Positions 23,024 through 31,375 of a DNA stretch of 33,442 nt are shown here, in pieces. Source of the DNA: JBHENW01 sp046261875 (lineage in GTDB: Bacteria; Acidobacteriota; Thermoanaerobaculia; UBA5066; Gp7-AA6); contig JBHENW010000219.1 of assembly GCA_046261875.1 (NCBI GenBank), positions 1-33,442 of the forward strand, written 5' to 3'. A model generated the notes under the pieces. That model saw nothing but the letters and a program-made list of their open reading frames with translations. It ran no database searches and had not been told where the DNA came from. The translations under genes and the position numbers were made by a program. Numbering within the stretch: position 1 is the stretch's first letter; every line of letters begins with the position of its first letter.

Positions 23024-23734
23024 ATGGAGCTTTCAGAAGTCGTTGGACAACTGGCGGTGCTCCGGCGGTTCCCGGTGGAGCCGCTCGGCGGGGAGAGCCC
23101 GAACGAGGCGCGGCTGGTCGGGGGCGGCCTTTCCGGAGAACGCGCGTTCGTGGTCCTCTACGAATCCGGCGAGCCGCTCCGGCCCGTGGATCTCGCGGCC
23201 TGCCTCCAGTTCCAGGTGCGGTTCCTCGACGCCAACGTCGTGGAGGATCTGGGAAGCTGGGCGCGCGTCCGCATCCCCGACGGCACGGAGACCCCGCTTT
23301 CGGATCCCGGATGGCTCGCGGAGCTCTCGCGCCGCCTCGGACGGCCCGTTCGGCTGCAACGGTCCGAGAGCGCCGGCAAGAGCCGCGACCTCCATCTCCT
23401 CTCCCGGCCGACCCTCGGTTTTCTCGAGCGCGCTTACGGGCGCGCGTTGGAGACCTCTCGAATCCGAGTCAACTTCCTCGTGGACGTGCACGGTGGAAAG
23501 GCGTTCGGCGAAGACGAGTGGGTCGGCCGGCAGATTCGGGTCGGCGACGGCCTCTTCGACGTCGTGGGCCCGAGCCGCGACGGCCTGCTGATCGGCGCCG
23601 GCACCGAAGCCGCCGGAGACCTGCCGATGGTCGAGGGTCTCCTGCACGTGCGCGGAGGAGATCTCGGCGTGCGGCTGCACACGGTCTCGGGGCAGCGCGT
23701 GCGCGTCGGAGATCCCGTCGCGCTCGTGGGTTGA
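23024..23734 (+). CDS. MOSC-domain protein lacking the conserved cysteine
   Basis: A 236-residue protein with a MOSC_N-like beta-barrel start (RRFPVEPLGGES, GLSGERAFVVL) and a MOSC domain (RVNFLVDVHGGKAFGEDEWVGRQIRVGDG). MOSC proteins handle activated sulfur or molybdenum-cofactor-linked reactions, usually with a Cys in an R-C motif after that region. Here the position reads SRDGLLIGAG, and the only Cys is in AACLQF, far upstream. So it may bind but not carry sulfur, or act in another way. No molybdenum-enzyme gene is nearby. The protein stops 16 bases before the mutase-subunit gene. Confidence 0.7.
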   Translation: MELSEVVGQLAVLRRFPVEPLGGESPNEARLVGGGLSGERAFVVLYESGEPLRPVDLAACLQFQVRFLDANVVEDLGSWARVRIPDGTETPLSDPGWLAELSRRLGRPVRLQRSESAGKSRDLHLLSRPTLGFLERAYGRALETSRIRVNFLVDVHGGKAFGEDEWVGRQIRVGDGLFDVVGPSRDGLLIGAGTEAAGDLPMVEGLLHVRGGDLGVRLHTVSGQRVRVGDPVALVG

Positions 23735-23740
23735 TACACT
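23733..23740 (+). promoter_or_regulatory. Extended -10 box before the mutase B12 subunit
   Basis: TGATACACT-like sequence (TG one base before TACACT at 23735-23740) lies ten bases from the ATG and overlaps the end of the MOSC gene. No Shine-Dalgarno. Confidence 0.45.
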
Positions 23741-23750
23741 GCGGCCGCAT

Positions 23751-24158
23751 ATGGATCGCCCGATCCGGGTCCTGATCGCCAAACCGGGCCTGGACGGCCA
23801 CGATCGCGGCGCCAAGGTGATCGCCCGCGCCCTGCGCGACTCCGGCATGGAAGTCATCTATTCGGGCCTGCGCCAGACCCCCGAGCAGATCGTCGCGGCC
23901 GCGGTGCAGGAGGACGTGGACGTCATCGGCCTCTCGATTCTCTCCGGGGCCCACAACGTCCTCTTTCCCGAGATCCTGAAGCTGCTGCGGGAGCGCGGCG
24001 CCGAGGACATCGTGGTCCTGGCCGGCGGGATCATCCCGGACAAGGACATCGCGCCGCTCAAAGCGCTCGGGATCCGGGAGATCTTCCTGCCGGGAACTCC
24101 CACACAGGCGCTCGTGGAGTTCATCCAGAAAGAGGTCGGAGAGAAAGTCCGCGGCTGA
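23751..24158 (+). CDS. Methylmalonyl-CoA mutase-type B12-binding subunit
   Basis: A 135-residue stand-alone cobalamin-binding domain. The base-off/His-on motif DGHDRG (15-20, His17) is intact, with LSILSGAH in the middle and VLAGGIIPDKD later, all as in the small or C-terminal part of acyl-CoA mutases. The catalytic TIM-barrel partner is not in the window, so it must be supplied from elsewhere, likely for methylmalonyl-CoA to succinyl-CoA or a related mutase. It is 18 bases upstream of mccB on the same strand, which points to branched-chain or propionyl metabolism. Confidence 0.9.
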   Translation: MDRPIRVLIAKPGLDGHDRGAKVIARALRDSGMEVIYSGLRQTPEQIVAAAVQEDVDVIGLSILSGAHNVLFPEILKLLRERGAEDIVVLAGGIIPDKDIAPLKALGIREIFLPGTPTQALVEFIQKEVGEKVRG

Positions 24159-24176
24159 AGCGGCCGCCGACGCGCG

Positions 24177-25781
24177 ATGGAGCTCTTCGAGTCCAAAGTC
24201 GATCCGGCCTCCGAGGGGTTCCGGGCGCGGCGGGACGCCATGGAACAGCTCGTCGCCCGGCTGCGCGGTGAGCTGGCCCGCGTCCGGCAAGGGGGCGCCG
24301 GGCGCGAGCGGCACGCCGAGCAGGGAAAGATGTTCGTGCGCGACCGCGTGGACGCGCTTCTCGACCCGGGGTCGCCGTTTCTCGAGCTCTCTCCGCTGGC
24401 GGCGCACGGGATGTACGACGGGGACGCTCCCGCCGCCGGCCTCGTGACCGGCATCGGCCGGGTCGCCGGCCGCGAGGTCATGGTCATCGCCAACGACGCG
24501 ACGGTCAAAGGGGGGACGTATTTCCCCATCACCGTCAAGAAACATCTGCGCGCGCAGGAGATCGCCGAGCAGAACCGGCTGCCCTGCATCTACCTCGTGG
24601 ATTCCGGCGGGGCGTTCCTGCCTCTGCAGGCGGACGTCTTCCCCGACCGGGAGCATTTCGGCCGGATCTTCTACAACCAGGCCCGCATGTCGGCGCTGCG
24701 CATCCCGCAGGTCGCCGTCGTCCTCGGCTCGTGCACCGCCGGCGGAGCCTACGTGCCGGCCATGTCGGACGAAGCCGTGATCGTGCGCGGCACGGGCACG
24801 ATCTTTCTGGCCGGGCCGCCTCTCGTCAAGGCGGCGACGGGCGAGGAGGTCTCGGCCGAAGAGCTCGGCGGCGCCGACGTCCATACCCGCATCTCCGGGG
24901 TCGCGGACTACCTCGCCGAGGACGATGCGCACGCCCTGGAGACCGCCCGCTCGATCGCGGGGCACCTCGGCGGCCGGAAGTCCCTCCCGCAGGATCGCCT
25001 CGAGTCGGAAGACCCCCGTTACGACCCGAAGGAGATCTACGGTGTCATTCCGCGCGACGTCCGCAAGCCCTACGACGTCCGCGAGGTCGTCGCGCGGATC
25101 GTGGACGGCTCGCGGTTCCAGGAGTTCAAGGCGCGTTACGGCACGACGATCGTGTGCGCGTTCGCCCGGATCGCCGGCTTTCCGATCGGCATCATCGCCA
25201 ACAACGGGATCCTCTTTTCCGAGTCGGCCCTGAAGGCGACGCACTTCATCGAGCTCTGCGCGCGCCGCAGGATCCCGCTGCTCTTCCTCCAGAACATCAC
25301 CGGGTTCATCGTCGGCAAGGATTACGAGCGGGGCGGCATCGCCAAGGACGGCGCAAAGATGGTCCACGCGGTCGCCAACGCGGCCGTCCCGAAGTTCACC
25401 GTGATCATCGGCGGCTCCTTCGGCGCCGGCAACTACGGGATGTCGGGACGCGCTTACAGCCCCCGCTTCCTCTGGATGTGGCCCAACGCCCGCATCTCCG
25501 TCATGGGCGGACCGCAGGCGGCGTCCGTACTCTCCACGGTGAAACAGGACCAGCTCGCGCGCGCCGGCAAGCCGGCGATGACCGAGGAGGAAGTGACGGA
25601 GTTCGAGCGGCCGACCCTGGAGAAGTACGAGGAGGAAGGAAGCCCGTTCTACTCGACGGCCCGCCTCTGGGACGACGGCGTGATCGACCCCGCCGAGACG
25701 CGGACGGTGCTCGCCCTCGCGCTCTCCGCCTCCTACAACGCGCCGATCGAAGAGACCGAGTTCGGTGTGTTCCGCATGTGA
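24177..25781 (+). CDS. mccB: 3-Methylcrotonyl-CoA carboxylase carboxyltransferase (beta) subunit
   Basis: A 534-residue crotonase-fold carboxyltransferase that moves CO2 from carboxybiotin to 3-methylcrotonyl-CoA. Assigned to the MCC rather than the propionyl group by YLVDSGGAFLPLQADVFPD (near residue 141), REHFGRIFYNQA, and LQNITGFIVGKDYERGGI (near 377-394), which are typical of MccB. GSFGAGNYGMSGRAY and the WPNARISVMGG loop complete the C-terminal half. Length matches MccB. The alpha-type subunits lie about 4 kb downstream as separate genes, with other genes and a pseudogene between. The ATG start has no clear Shine-Dalgarno. Confidence 0.92.
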   Translation: MELFESKVDPASEGFRARRDAMEQLVARLRGELARVRQGGAGRERHAEQGKMFVRDRVDALLDPGSPFLELSPLAAHGMYDGDAPAAGLVTGIGRVAGREVMVIANDATVKGGTYFPITVKKHLRAQEIAEQNRLPCIYLVDSGGAFLPLQADVFPDREHFGRIFYNQARMSALRIPQVAVVLGSCTAGGAYVPAMSDEAVIVRGTGTIFLAGPPLVKAATGEEVSAEELGGADVHTRISGVADYLAEDDAHALETARSIAGHLGGRKSLPQDRLESEDPRYDPKEIYGVIPRDVRKPYDVREVVARIVDGSRFQEFKARYGTTIVCAFARIAGFPIGIIANNGILFSESALKATHFIELCARRRIPLLFLQNITGFIVGKDYERGGIAKDGAKMVHAVANAAVPKFTVIIGGSFGAGNYGMSGRAYSPRFLWMWPNARISVMGGPQAASVLSTVKQDQLARAGKPAMTEEEVTEFERPTLEKYEEEGSPFYSTARLWDDGVIDPAETRTVLALALSASYNAPIEETEFGVFRM

Positions 25782-25793
25782 CCGGCATGCGCC

Positions 25794-26472
25794 ATGGGTA
25801 CGGCTCAACGGGTGTCGCCCGCCGGTGCTCCTTCGACGACCTTTCGCCTGAAGTTCTTTCGCAGCGCAGCCTGTGATCCCAGCGGGTCGGGGGAAGGGCT
25901 CGCCTTCCTCGGGGAGGGAGCCGTCGTCACGGACGCTTCCTGCGCGGGGGTCTTCGACGTGGTCTTGCCCTCGAGCGTCGGTCCGAGCGAGCGCATCACG
26001 GCCACCGCGACGGATCCCGCGGGCAACACTTCGGAGTTCTCACCGTGTTTCTCCGCCCCCGCGATGGAATTTTCGACTCTCGTCCCATGCCGCCTCGCAG
26101 ACACGCGCGGAGCGCCCTGAGCCCATGGCGGCCCCTCGCTCTCCGCCGGCTCGACACGGGACTTCATGGCGGTCGGACGTTGCGCGATCCCGGCCGGGGG
26201 CGCGCGCGATTGCCGCCAACGTACCGGTCGTGGGGCACGAGACGAGTGGCCACATCGCGCTGTTTCCGGCCGACCAGGGTCTTCCGGGGACCTCTATGGT
26301 CAACTACCGCGCCGGCCAGGTCCGCGCCAACAACGCGATCGTCGGGCTCAACGGCGACCGCGAACTCAGCGTCTTTTGCGGGCAACCGTCGGGAACCGTC
26401 GACTTCATCCTCGACGTCGTCGGCAACTTCGACCGATTCTGTCGGGAGACCGGCGCTAGACTGCGAACGTGA
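25794..26472 (+). pseudogene. Decayed C-terminal fragment of a surface protein (stop codon plus frameshift)
   Basis: The first frame reads PSTTFRLKFFRSAACDPSG, then TATATDPAGNTSEFSPC and LVPCRLADTRGAP, then TGA at 26118-26120. In the same frame sense resumes as AHGGPSLSAGSTRDF and MAVGRCAIPAG, and near 26205 shifts frame to ARAIAANVPVVGHETSGH, NYRAGQVRANNAIVG and SGTVDFILDVVGNF. This order matches the C-terminal module of large exported proteins I associate with Acidobacteriota. One nonsense codon and one frameshift break it, and it starts without upstream domains or a signal peptide. It sits between mccB and the LEA-2 gene and ends in GTGA at the next start. Confidence 0.75.
26457..26462 (+). 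promoter_or_regulatory. -10 box directly before the LEA-2 gene
   Basis: TAGACT lies six bases before the GTG start with no Shine-Dalgarno, inside the end of the pseudogene. Fits a leaderless transcript and would let the hydratase be expressed apart from mccB. Confidence 0.45.
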
Positions 26473-27233
26473 CAGCACTTTTCGGCGTCCTCCTGCTTCT
26501 TGCGACCTCCGGACCCCTCGACCTGTCCGTGCGGCCCGGCGGGGAGGACACCTTCACCACGATCGTGCGGGGCAGCGGCCGGGAGATGTCGCGGGGGGAC
26601 TTCCGCGGCGCCCTCTCGCTGAACGGCTCTCCGGCGGAGATCGTGGTGGCCGGACGGGCGGAACGGTCGCCGGCGGGATGGAGCCTCCCCCTGACCCTCC
26701 GCTTCGCCGACGTCCCCGCGGACTGGGCGGACCGCTTCCAGCCGGCGTCCTTCCAGTACGTGCTCCGCGGCCGGGTGGCGGGGGAGCCGCCGGTCGAGTG
26801 GCGCGGCACGAAGCGCTGGGAGTCCGTCGGGATCGAAGGAGAAAACGATTCCGTTCGCCGTTTCGTGAAGCTGCAGTCCCTGGAAGTCGTGGAGCTCTCG
26901 TTTCTCGAGAGCGAAGCGCTGGCGATCGTGGCCGTGCGCAACCCGTTTTCGTTCCCGCTGAAGATCGCGTCTACCCGGTACCGCCTGCAGGCGAGTGGCC
27001 GCGAGGTGGGGGAAGGAGCGACGCGGGGGATGCTGCTCCGACCGTTGCGAGTCAGCGCGCTCTCGCTCCCCATCGGGCTGGACCACGGAGCGCTCGTGGC
27101 GGCGGCCGGCCGCGCGGTCCTCTCCGGGGGGCGCGTCGACGCGCGCCTTCGCGGCGACCTGACAATCCGGCTTCCCCGAGGCGACTTGACGGTCCCGATC
27201 GATCTCGCCGGAGACCTCTCGGTCCGCCCATGA
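26469..27233 (+). CDS. Exported LEA-2/WHy domain protein
   Basis: A 254-residue protein with a short hydrophobic leader (about 1-20). A LEA type 2 (WHy) domain lies in the second half: SFLESEALAIVAVRNPFSFPL, a central RYRLQASGREVGEGA, then LRVSALSLPIGLDHG. The first half is strand-rich and unassigned. LEA-2 domains are beta-sandwich folds linked with membrane or stress roles; function here is unknown. The stop overlaps the enoyl-CoA hydratase ATG as ATGA, which is odd for an exported protein and a metabolic enzyme. Confidence 0.7.
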   Translation: MTALFGVLLLLATSGPLDLSVRPGGEDTFTTIVRGSGREMSRGDFRGALSLNGSPAEIVVAGRAERSPAGWSLPLTLRFADVPADWADRFQPASFQYVLRGRVAGEPPVEWRGTKRWESVGIEGENDSVRRFVKLQSLEVVELSFLESEALAIVAVRNPFSFPLKIASTRYRLQASGREVGEGATRGMLLRPLRVSALSLPIGLDHGALVAAAGRAVLSGGRVDARLRGDLTIRLPRGDLTVPIDLAGDLSVRP

Positions 27234-28036
27234 GCGGCAGCGCGGAGGACTACCGCCACCTGCGCGTGGCGCGCGAGGGTCCCGTCGCGCGGGTCCGGCT
27301 GGCCCGCCCCGCGGTCCGCAACGCCTTCGATGAGACGCTCATCGCCGAGCTGACCCGCGTTTTCCTCTCTTTCGTGGACGACGCGGAGACGCGCGTCGTG
27401 GTCCTGACGGGGGACGGCCCGATCTTCTGCGCCGGGGCCGACGTCGAGTGGATGCGCCGGGCGGGAAGCTTCTCCCGCACGGAAAACGAGACCGACGCCG
27501 AGCGCATGGCCGGGATGCTCCGGGCGATCGACACGTGTCCCCGGCCGGTCATCGCGGCGGCCCACGGGGCGGCGATCGGAGGCGGTGTCGGTCTGCTCGC
27601 TGCCGCGGACGTCGCTTTCGCCGCGGAGGGCACGGTCTTCTCGCTGGCGGAAGTGAAGCTGGGCATCCTGCCGTCGGTCATCTCCCCGTTCGTGATCCGT
27701 TCGATCGGAGTCCGTCAGGCCCGGCGCCTCTTTCTGACCGGCACGCGCTTCGACGCGGAAGAAGCTCGCCGGATCGGGCTCGTCCACGCCGTGTCCCCGG
27801 CCGACGGCCTCGAGGAGCTGTGCCGCCGGGAGATCGAGGCGCTCCTCTCGTCGGCCCCCGAGGCGGTCCGGACCGCCAAGAAGCTCATCGCCGAAGTCGC
27901 CGGGCGGAGCCCGGAGGAAGCGATGCCGCTGACCGTTCGCACCATCGCCGAGCGCCGGGCCTCGGAGGAGGCGCGCGAAGGGCTTTCCGCGTTCCTCGAA
28001 AAGCGGCCGCCGTCCTGGGCCCCTCCGAGAAGCTAG
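27230..28036 (+). CDS. Enoyl-CoA hydratase, probably methylglutaconyl-CoA hydratase
   Basis: A 268-residue crotonase. The oxyanion loops are FCAGADVEWM (67-76) and HGAAIGGGVGLLAAADVAF (112-130), and the catalytic Glu of SLAEVKLGILPSVISPFVI (138-156) is present. The first classical Glu is absent (GGGVGL instead of GG-CEL), and EVKLGI-P-VISP-VI is how I recall methylglutaconyl-CoA hydratases. That fits its place between MCC and HMG-CoA lyase genes, where it would hydrate 3-methylglutaconyl-CoA. ATG at 27230 overlaps the LEA-2 stop. The stop shares a CTAG with the convergent zinc-ribbon gene. Confidence 0.85.
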   Translation: MSGSAEDYRHLRVAREGPVARVRLARPAVRNAFDETLIAELTRVFLSFVDDAETRVVVLTGDGPIFCAGADVEWMRRAGSFSRTENETDAERMAGMLRAIDTCPRPVIAAAHGAAIGGGVGLLAAADVAFAAEGTVFSLAEVKLGILPSVISPFVIRSIGVRQARRLFLTGTRFDAEEARRIGLVHAVSPADGLEELCRREIEALLSSAPEAVRTAKKLIAEVAGRSPEEAMPLTVRTIAERRASEEAREGLSAFLEKRPPSWAPPRS

Positions 28037-28305
28037 TTCGGGGGCTCCGTCTCGGCCGGGGGCGATGCGGCCGGGCCGGGCGGCGTCGCGGCGGCGGCCG
28101 CGTCGGCCAGCGGAGTCTCCGCCGGCGTGGCGGGCGGGACGGGCGCGGGTCGCAGGGCGGCCTCGTCGGCGAACTCGTGGCGGCAGAAGTAGCACTTCAC
28201 CTTGACGCCGGGGCCTTCGTCCGGCCTCCAGGCAAAGAAGACCTTTCCGCAGTTGGGACAGACGAGACGCTGCTGCTGTCCGGGAATCCCGCCCTCGATC
28301 GACAC
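28033..28305 (-). CDS. Small zinc-ribbon protein with Pro/Ala-rich tail
   Basis: A 90-residue protein. CPNCGKVFF (16-24) and CYFCRHEF (38-45) form a zinc ribbon like MJ0042-type or FmdB-like knuckles. The rest is a Pro/Ala/Glu-rich, likely disordered tail. GTG start with AGGGAGG four bases upstream. It is divergent from the M28 peptidase gene and convergent with the hydratase gene. Function unknown; in larger proteins of this kind the ribbon is followed by a membrane anchor, which is absent here. Confidence 0.65.
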   Translation of the reverse strand: MSIEGGIPGQQQRLVCPNCGKVFFAWRPDEGPGVKVKCYFCRHEFADEAALRPAPVPPATPAETPLADAAAAATPPGPAASPPAETEPPN

Positions 28306-28358
28306 GCGGCCTCCCTGAAAACGCGGGCGAGCATACCGGCCGCGCCGCGGCTTGTCAT

Positions 28359-28364
28359 TAGAAT
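28359..28364 (+). promoter_or_regulatory. -10 box before the M28 peptidase gene
   Basis: TAGAAT lies 24 bases before the ATG and is followed by an AAGGAG Shine-Dalgarno, so a short normal leader is expected. No clear -35. Confidence 0.4.
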
Positions 28365-28388
28365 CCCGGAAAAACGGAAGGAGAACGG

Positions 28389-29906
28389 ATGAAGAAGCTC
28401 GGTGCGCTCGCCGTCGGTGCGGCCTGTCTTCTGATCCCGCTGCGCCTCTCCTCCGCTCAGGATCCCGCCGCGGCCACCGCCGCGAGCGCCCCGGCCTCCT
28501 CCCCGCTCGTCGCGGAAGTCCTCGGGCCCCGTTCGCGCCTCGACGAGGACCTGCGGGTGCTCACCGACGAGATCGGCGGGCGGATCACCGGAAGCGCGGG
28601 CTACGAGAAGTCGCTGCGCTGGGGACAGGACGCTTTTCGGCGCGCCGGCGTGGACTCCGTGAACCTCGAGCCCTATGACGCGCCCGCGAGATGGGAGGCC
28701 GGGTCCGCTTCCGCCATGCTGGTCGAGCCGGCGCAATTTTCCGTGAGCGTCGTTTCCTTCGGGCTGGCCCCGTCCACCCAGGGCGCTCTCACCGCGCCCC
28801 TCGTGGACGCCGGCGAAGGAAGACCGGCCGACTTCCGGAACCTGGGCAGCAAGGCGAAAGGCGCGATCGCCCTGATTCGGTCGAATCCGATGTCGACCTT
28901 CGCGGATCTCTTCGCGGAATACCTGGCCGGCCCCGCGATGGTGAAGGCCGCCGCCGACAGCGGCGCGGCCGCGATCCTCTACATCTCCACCCGCCCGCGC
29001 ACGCTCCGGTACCGGCACATGAACAGCTGGGACGGACACCTCGCCCCGCTGCCGATGGCCCAGGTCGCGCGCGAGGACGGGCAGCGCCTGCTGCGGCTTC
29101 TCGAGAAGCACGGGGCGGCGAAGCTGACGCTCGACCTTCGCAACCGCGTCGGGGGTCCGTGGCGCCCGCACAACGTGGTCGCCGAGATCCGGGGATCCGA
29201 AAAGCCCGACGAGGTCGTGCTCCTCGGGGCGCACCTCGACGCCTGGGACCTCGGCACGGGAGCTCTGGACAACGGCGTGAACTGCGCTCTCGTCGTCGAG
29301 GTGGCGCGCGCCCTCGCCGCGGGCCCGCGCCCGCGGCGGACCGTTCGTTTCGTCCTCTTCACCGGGGAGGAGACCGGCCTCCTCGGCTCTCGCGGATACG
29401 TCGCCGCGCACCGGGACGAGCTCGACCGTCACGTCGCCGCCGTCATCCACGACATCGGGGACGGAAGGATCCGGGGTTACTACGACAACGGCCGTCCCGA
29501 GCTCGCGCCGGCCGTGCGGCGAATCCTCGCTCCCGTCGCGGCGTGGGGCGCCGACGGAACCAAGGACGAAGCCCTGCTCGGCACGGACAACTTCGACTTC
29601 CTTCTCGAGGGCATTCCCAACTTCGTGGCCGACCAGGAAACGGAGAAGTACCTGCCCGAGTACCACGCCGAGTCCGACACCTACGACAAGGTGGATTTGC
29701 GCGAAGCGCGCATCAACGCGGCGATCGCCGCGGTCATGGTGTCCGGCCTGGCCAACGCCGAGGCTCCCGTCGGCCGGCGGCAGTCGCGGGCCGAAGTGGC
29801 CGCCGTCCTGCAGAAGGGAGGGCTCGACGCGCAGATGAAGACGTACGGTCTCTGGGCGGACTGGGAGAACGGCCGTCGGGGCCGGAGCGCGCGACCGGGC
29901 CGATGA
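28389..29906 (+). CDS. Secreted M28 family zinc metallopeptidase
   Basis: A 505-residue exported peptidase. A signal peptide ends near LRLSSAQ (about 23). A PA-like insert (about 110-230) precedes the catalytic domain. Zinc-site motifs: GAHLDAWDLGTGALDNG (about 278-294), GEETGLLGS, HDIGDG and YHAESDTYDKVD, so ligands and the catalytic Glu are present. The family includes aminopeptidases and carboxypeptidases acting on peptides outside the cytoplasm. It has AAGGAG before the ATG. Its stop overlaps the ATG of biotin carboxylase (ATGA), tying peptide digestion to branched-chain catabolism in one transcript. Confidence 0.9.
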   Translation: MKKLGALAVGAACLLIPLRLSSAQDPAAATAASAPASSPLVAEVLGPRSRLDEDLRVLTDEIGGRITGSAGYEKSLRWGQDAFRRAGVDSVNLEPYDAPARWEAGSASAMLVEPAQFSVSVVSFGLAPSTQGALTAPLVDAGEGRPADFRNLGSKAKGAIALIRSNPMSTFADLFAEYLAGPAMVKAAADSGAAAILYISTRPRTLRYRHMNSWDGHLAPLPMAQVAREDGQRLLRLLEKHGAAKLTLDLRNRVGGPWRPHNVVAEIRGSEKPDEVVLLGAHLDAWDLGTGALDNGVNCALVVEVARALAAGPRPRRTVRFVLFTGEETGLLGSRGYVAAHRDELDRHVAAVIHDIGDGRIRGYYDNGRPELAPAVRRILAPVAAWGADGTKDEALLGTDNFDFLLEGIPNFVADQETEKYLPEYHAESDTYDKVDLREARINAAIAAVMVSGLANAEAPVGRRQSRAEVAAVLQKGGLDAQMKTYGLWADWENGRRGRSARPGR

Positions 29907-31375
29907 TCCGCCGTCTCCTGATCGCCAACCGCGGCGAGATCGCGGTCCGCATCGCCCGCACGGCGCGGGAGATGGGGATTTCCCCGGTCGGCGTCTTCGC
30001 CGAGTCCGACGCCGGCGGCTTCCATCTTCGGACGATGGAACGAATCGTCTCGCTCGGGCCCGGTCCTCCGTCCGACACCTATCTCTCCATCCCGCGCCTC
30101 CTCGAGGCGGCGCAGAGCGGCGGCGCCGACGCGGTGCACCCGGGGTACGGGTTCCTTTCGGAGAACGCCGCCTTCGCCCGCGCAGTCGAGCTCGCGGGGC
30201 TGACGTGGGTGGGTCCCTCCGCCGAGGCGATCGATGAAATGGGAGACAAGCTCCGGGCCCGGGCGCGCATGGCGGCCGCGGGCGTTCCCGTGGTGCCCGG
30301 TTCGGCGGAATCGGTCGCCTCGGATTCCCGGATGCTCGATCAGGCGCGGCAGATCGGCTGGCCCGTGCTCGTGAAAGCGGCCGCGGGAGGCGGCGGCAAA
30401 GGGATGTTGCGCGTGAACCGCGAGGAAGAGCTCTTTCCCGCGCTCGCCGAGGCCCGGCGCGTCGCCGGGGCGGCCTTCGGCGACGAGAGCCTCTACCTGG
30501 AGAAGTTCTTCGATCGGCCGCGGCACATCGAGTTCCAGATCTTCGGCGACGCCGCGGGCAGCGTTCTCCATCTCTTCGACAGGGAATGCAGCGTCCAGCG
30601 GCGCCACCAGAAGATCGTCGAGGAGACGCCCAGCCCGGCGCTCGACGCCCCGCTGCGGCGGCGCATGGGGGAGGCGGCGGTGGAAGCCGCACGGGCGGTC
30701 CGGTACGTTGGCGCGGGGACCGTCGAGTTCCTCCTCGATGACCGGCGGAACTTCTACTTTCTCGAGATGAACACGAGGCTGCAGGTCGAGCATCCGATCA
30801 CGGAGGAGACGCTGGGCATCGACCTCGTGCGATCCCAGCTCGAAGTGGCCGGCGGGGGGCGCATCCCCGACGGCTGGGCCCGGCTGACGCCGCGCGGGCA
30901 TGCGATCGAAGCGCGCCTCTATGCCGAGGACCCCGTGGAGTTCCTGCCGCGCTCGGGCGAGATCCTCGACTACGTCGAGCCTTCGGGACCCGGGATCCGC
31001 GTGGATTCCGGCGTGGCACGCGGCTCGCGCGTCGGGCTCGAGTACGACCCCCTCCTGGCCAAGCTCGTGTCCGCCGCGCCCGACCGGCCGGCCGCCATCC
31101 AGCGGATGCTCCGGGCGGCCAAGGACTGGGTGGTCCTCGGAGTCGAGACGAACCTCCCGCTGCTCCGCGCCGTCCTGGAGTCGGATTCCTTCGGCTCCGG
31201 CCGGTATGCGACCGACCTGGTCCCCTCCCTCCTCCTCGACGGCCCGCCGGCTCCGCCGCCCGCCGCCTGGATCGCGGCCGCGCTGGCGATGGCCGCGTCA
31301 TCCCCCGCGGAAACCGGCCCGGCCGGTCCGCCCGACCCCTGGAACGAGCCGAGCGGCTGGAGGGGAGGCGCGTGA
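29903..31375 (+). CDS. Biotin carboxylase subunit of 3-methylcrotonyl-CoA carboxylase
   Basis: A 490-residue ATP-grasp enzyme that carboxylates biotin with bicarbonate and ATP. Motifs: IANRGEIAVRIARTA (7-21), HPGYGFLSENA (79-89), KAAAGGGGKGM (158-168), RECSVQRRHQKIVEE (227-241) and EMNTRLQVEHPITE (288-301). Residues beyond about 445 thin out and end in DPWNEPSGWRGGA, like the point in fused MccA where the BT domain begins. Classic MccA is one chain of about 650-700 residues; here it is split, and the biotin carrier is the next gene with a GTGA overlap. Position between mccB and the lyase supports the MCC assignment. Confidence 0.9.
   Translation: MIRRLLIANRGEIAVRIARTAREMGISPVGVFAESDAGGFHLRTMERIVSLGPGPPSDTYLSIPRLLEAAQSGGADAVHPGYGFLSENAAFARAVELAGLTWVGPSAEAIDEMGDKLRARARMAAAGVPVVPGSAESVASDSRMLDQARQIGWPVLVKAAAGGGGKGMLRVNREEELFPALAEARRVAGAAFGDESLYLEKFFDRPRHIEFQIFGDAAGSVLHLFDRECSVQRRHQKIVEETPSPALDAPLRRRMGEAAVEAARAVRYVGAGTVEFLLDDRRNFYFLEMNTRLQVEHPITEETLGIDLVRSQLEVAGGGRIPDGWARLTPRGHAIEARLYAEDPVEFLPRSGEILDYVEPSGPGIRVDSGVARGSRVGLEYDPLLAKLVSAAPDRPAAIQRMLRAAKDWVVLGVETNLPLLRAVLESDSFGSGRYATDLVPSLLLDGPPAPPPAAWIAAALAMAASSPAETGPAGPPDPWNEPSGWRGGA

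Noticed and set aside
23469..25808. 779-codon open frame opposite mccB and the mutase subunit
   Set aside because: It spans several genes on the other strand, with Arg/Asp/Gly-rich low-complexity translation. No motif supports it.
26118..26120. TGA read as recoding (selenocysteine or readthrough)
   Set aside because: A frameshift follows about 85 bases later, the module has no start or signal peptide, and no hairpin of SECIS type is seen next to the TGA. Gene decay is simpler.
28197..30692. 831-codon minus-strand open frame opposite the M28 peptidase and biotin carboxylase
   Set aside because: No motif, Arg/Pro-rich; both plus-strand genes are certain.
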